From contig JADFRJ010000036.1 of NCBI GenBank assembly GCA_022561355.1, forward strand, positions 1-14,195: a stretch of DNA of 14,195 bases, read 5' to 3'. The notes below the pieces were generated by a model, which did no database searches, was not told the DNA's origin, and saw only the letters and a program-made list of their open reading frames with translations. Positions 13,756 through 14,195 of this stretch are shown piece after piece. The stretch is from Chloroflexota bacterium (GTDB lineage: Bacteria; Chloroflexota; Dehalococcoidia; DSTF01; RBG-16-68-14). The position numbers and the translations under genes are program-made. Numbering within the stretch: the stretch's first letter is position 1; each line of letters begins with the position of its first letter.

Positions 13756-14195
13756 ATGGCTACAACGACTGCGAAGAAGGCTGTCCTATTCGATCTGGGA
13801 AACACACTCTGGCACATCCCGGAGCGCCCGCCCGTGGATGAGATCCGCAAGGAGACCGTGCGCCGCATCTACGGGCTGCTCGGAAGCTGGGGCGTCAAGC
13901 CGGAGGGCGAACTGCGGTTCCTGGGTAGGGACATCCGCCTCGCCATCGGCGCCGCGGACAAGGCGGCATACGAGAGCGATCAGATCAGCCCAGACATCCC
14001 GGCGCTCGTGCAGAGCCTCGTCGCCAAGAAGGGCCTCGACATTTCGCTGGAGCAGAGCGCCGACCTATGGCACACGTGGAACCTGGAAGGATCGTTCTTT
14101 GGCAGGCGCCTCTTCGATGACGCGATCGCGACGCTCGATGAGCTGCGCCGCCGAGGGCTGCGCTTCGGCTGTGTGACGAACCGCCCGTACGGCGG
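13756..14195 (+). CDS. HAD-superfamily hydrolase, N-terminal part (3' end outside window)
   Basis: The frame runs open from ATG 13756 to the window edge (146 codons plus two bases). HAD motif I is VLFDLGNTLW, with the nucleophile aspartate D13 in FDLGNT. The usual second aspartate, the acid/base residue two places later, is glycine. Motif II is CVTN near residues 140-143 (the T/S that binds phosphate). Between them is a helical cap-like region, with FDDAIATLDELRRRGLRFG just before motif II as in haloacid-dehalogenase-like phosphatases. Motifs III and IV lie outside the window, so the reaction (phosphatase or other) cannot be settled. The gene is divergent from the anchored surface protein, and its start is supported by a TAGGAT box eight bases upstream. 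Confidence 0.85.
   Translation, partial: MATTTAKKAVLFDLGNTLWHIPERPPVDEIRKETVRRIYGLLGSWGVKPEGELRFLGRDIRLAIGAADKAAYESDQISPDIPALVQSLVAKKGLDISLEQSADLWHTWNLEGSFFGRRLFDDAIATLDELRRRGLRFGCVTNRPYG

Overview
This window looks like a stretch of a high-GC bacterial chromosome, probably from the Chloroflexota (Dehalococcoidia or SAR202-like). That placement is an inference. It rests on a secreted protein with a long Thr/Pro hexapeptide linker ending in a type I dockerin, an HExxH 'possible zincin' protein, a lone Flp-type pilin, a UgpB-like lipoprotein, and several start codons sitting 8-13 bases after a TAnnnT box (leaderless style). No rRNA, tRNA, CRISPR, IS element, integrase or phage gene was seen. 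Coding density is high and no gap between genes exceeds about 150 bases. Two genes are cut by the window edges: a GltD-like oxidoreductase on the left and a HAD hydrolase on the right.

Layout. 2-607 (+) is the C-terminal part of a GltD-family FAD/NAD(P)H oxidoreductase. It converges on a minus-strand pair: GDP-mannose 4,6-dehydratase (1730-2725), then an MBL-fold hydrolase with a BLACT-like winged helix (662-1660, TTG start), with a hairpin between them. From a divergent promoter region (about 2739-2817), gmd runs left. To the right runs a secreted 822-residue protein (2859-5327) made of a signal peptide, four homologous beta-rich repeats, 14 T-x-T-P-x-x hexapeptides and a dockerin. A strong bidirectional hairpin (5346-5376) separates it from a minus-strand thiolase (5394-6572). 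The thiolase has its own promoter overlapping the stop codon of an ABC solute-binding lipoprotein (6648-8003).

The right half begins divergently with a GAF-GAF-HD-GYP protein (8153-9886) and an N-acyl-D-amino-acid deacylase (9969-11453), both on +. A minus-strand Flp pilin (11450-11638) meets the deacylase stop-to-stop. Then come a minus-strand pair (an unrecognised 145-150 aa protein at 12093-12530, followed by a zincin-like metallopeptidase at 11714-12082), a signal-peptide plus C-terminal-anchor surface protein (12678-13637), and a divergent HAD hydrolase (13756 to edge).

How the genes might work together. There is no single obvious pathway. Several products act outside the cytoplasm (dockerin protein, solute-binding lipoprotein, pilin, anchored surface protein), and gmd supplies GDP-deoxyhexose precursors for surface glycans. 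The theme is therefore cell surface plus substrate uptake and degradation, mixed with housekeeping metabolism. I found no complete new defence, toxin or biosynthetic system. The most distinctive object is the four-repeat dockerin protein.
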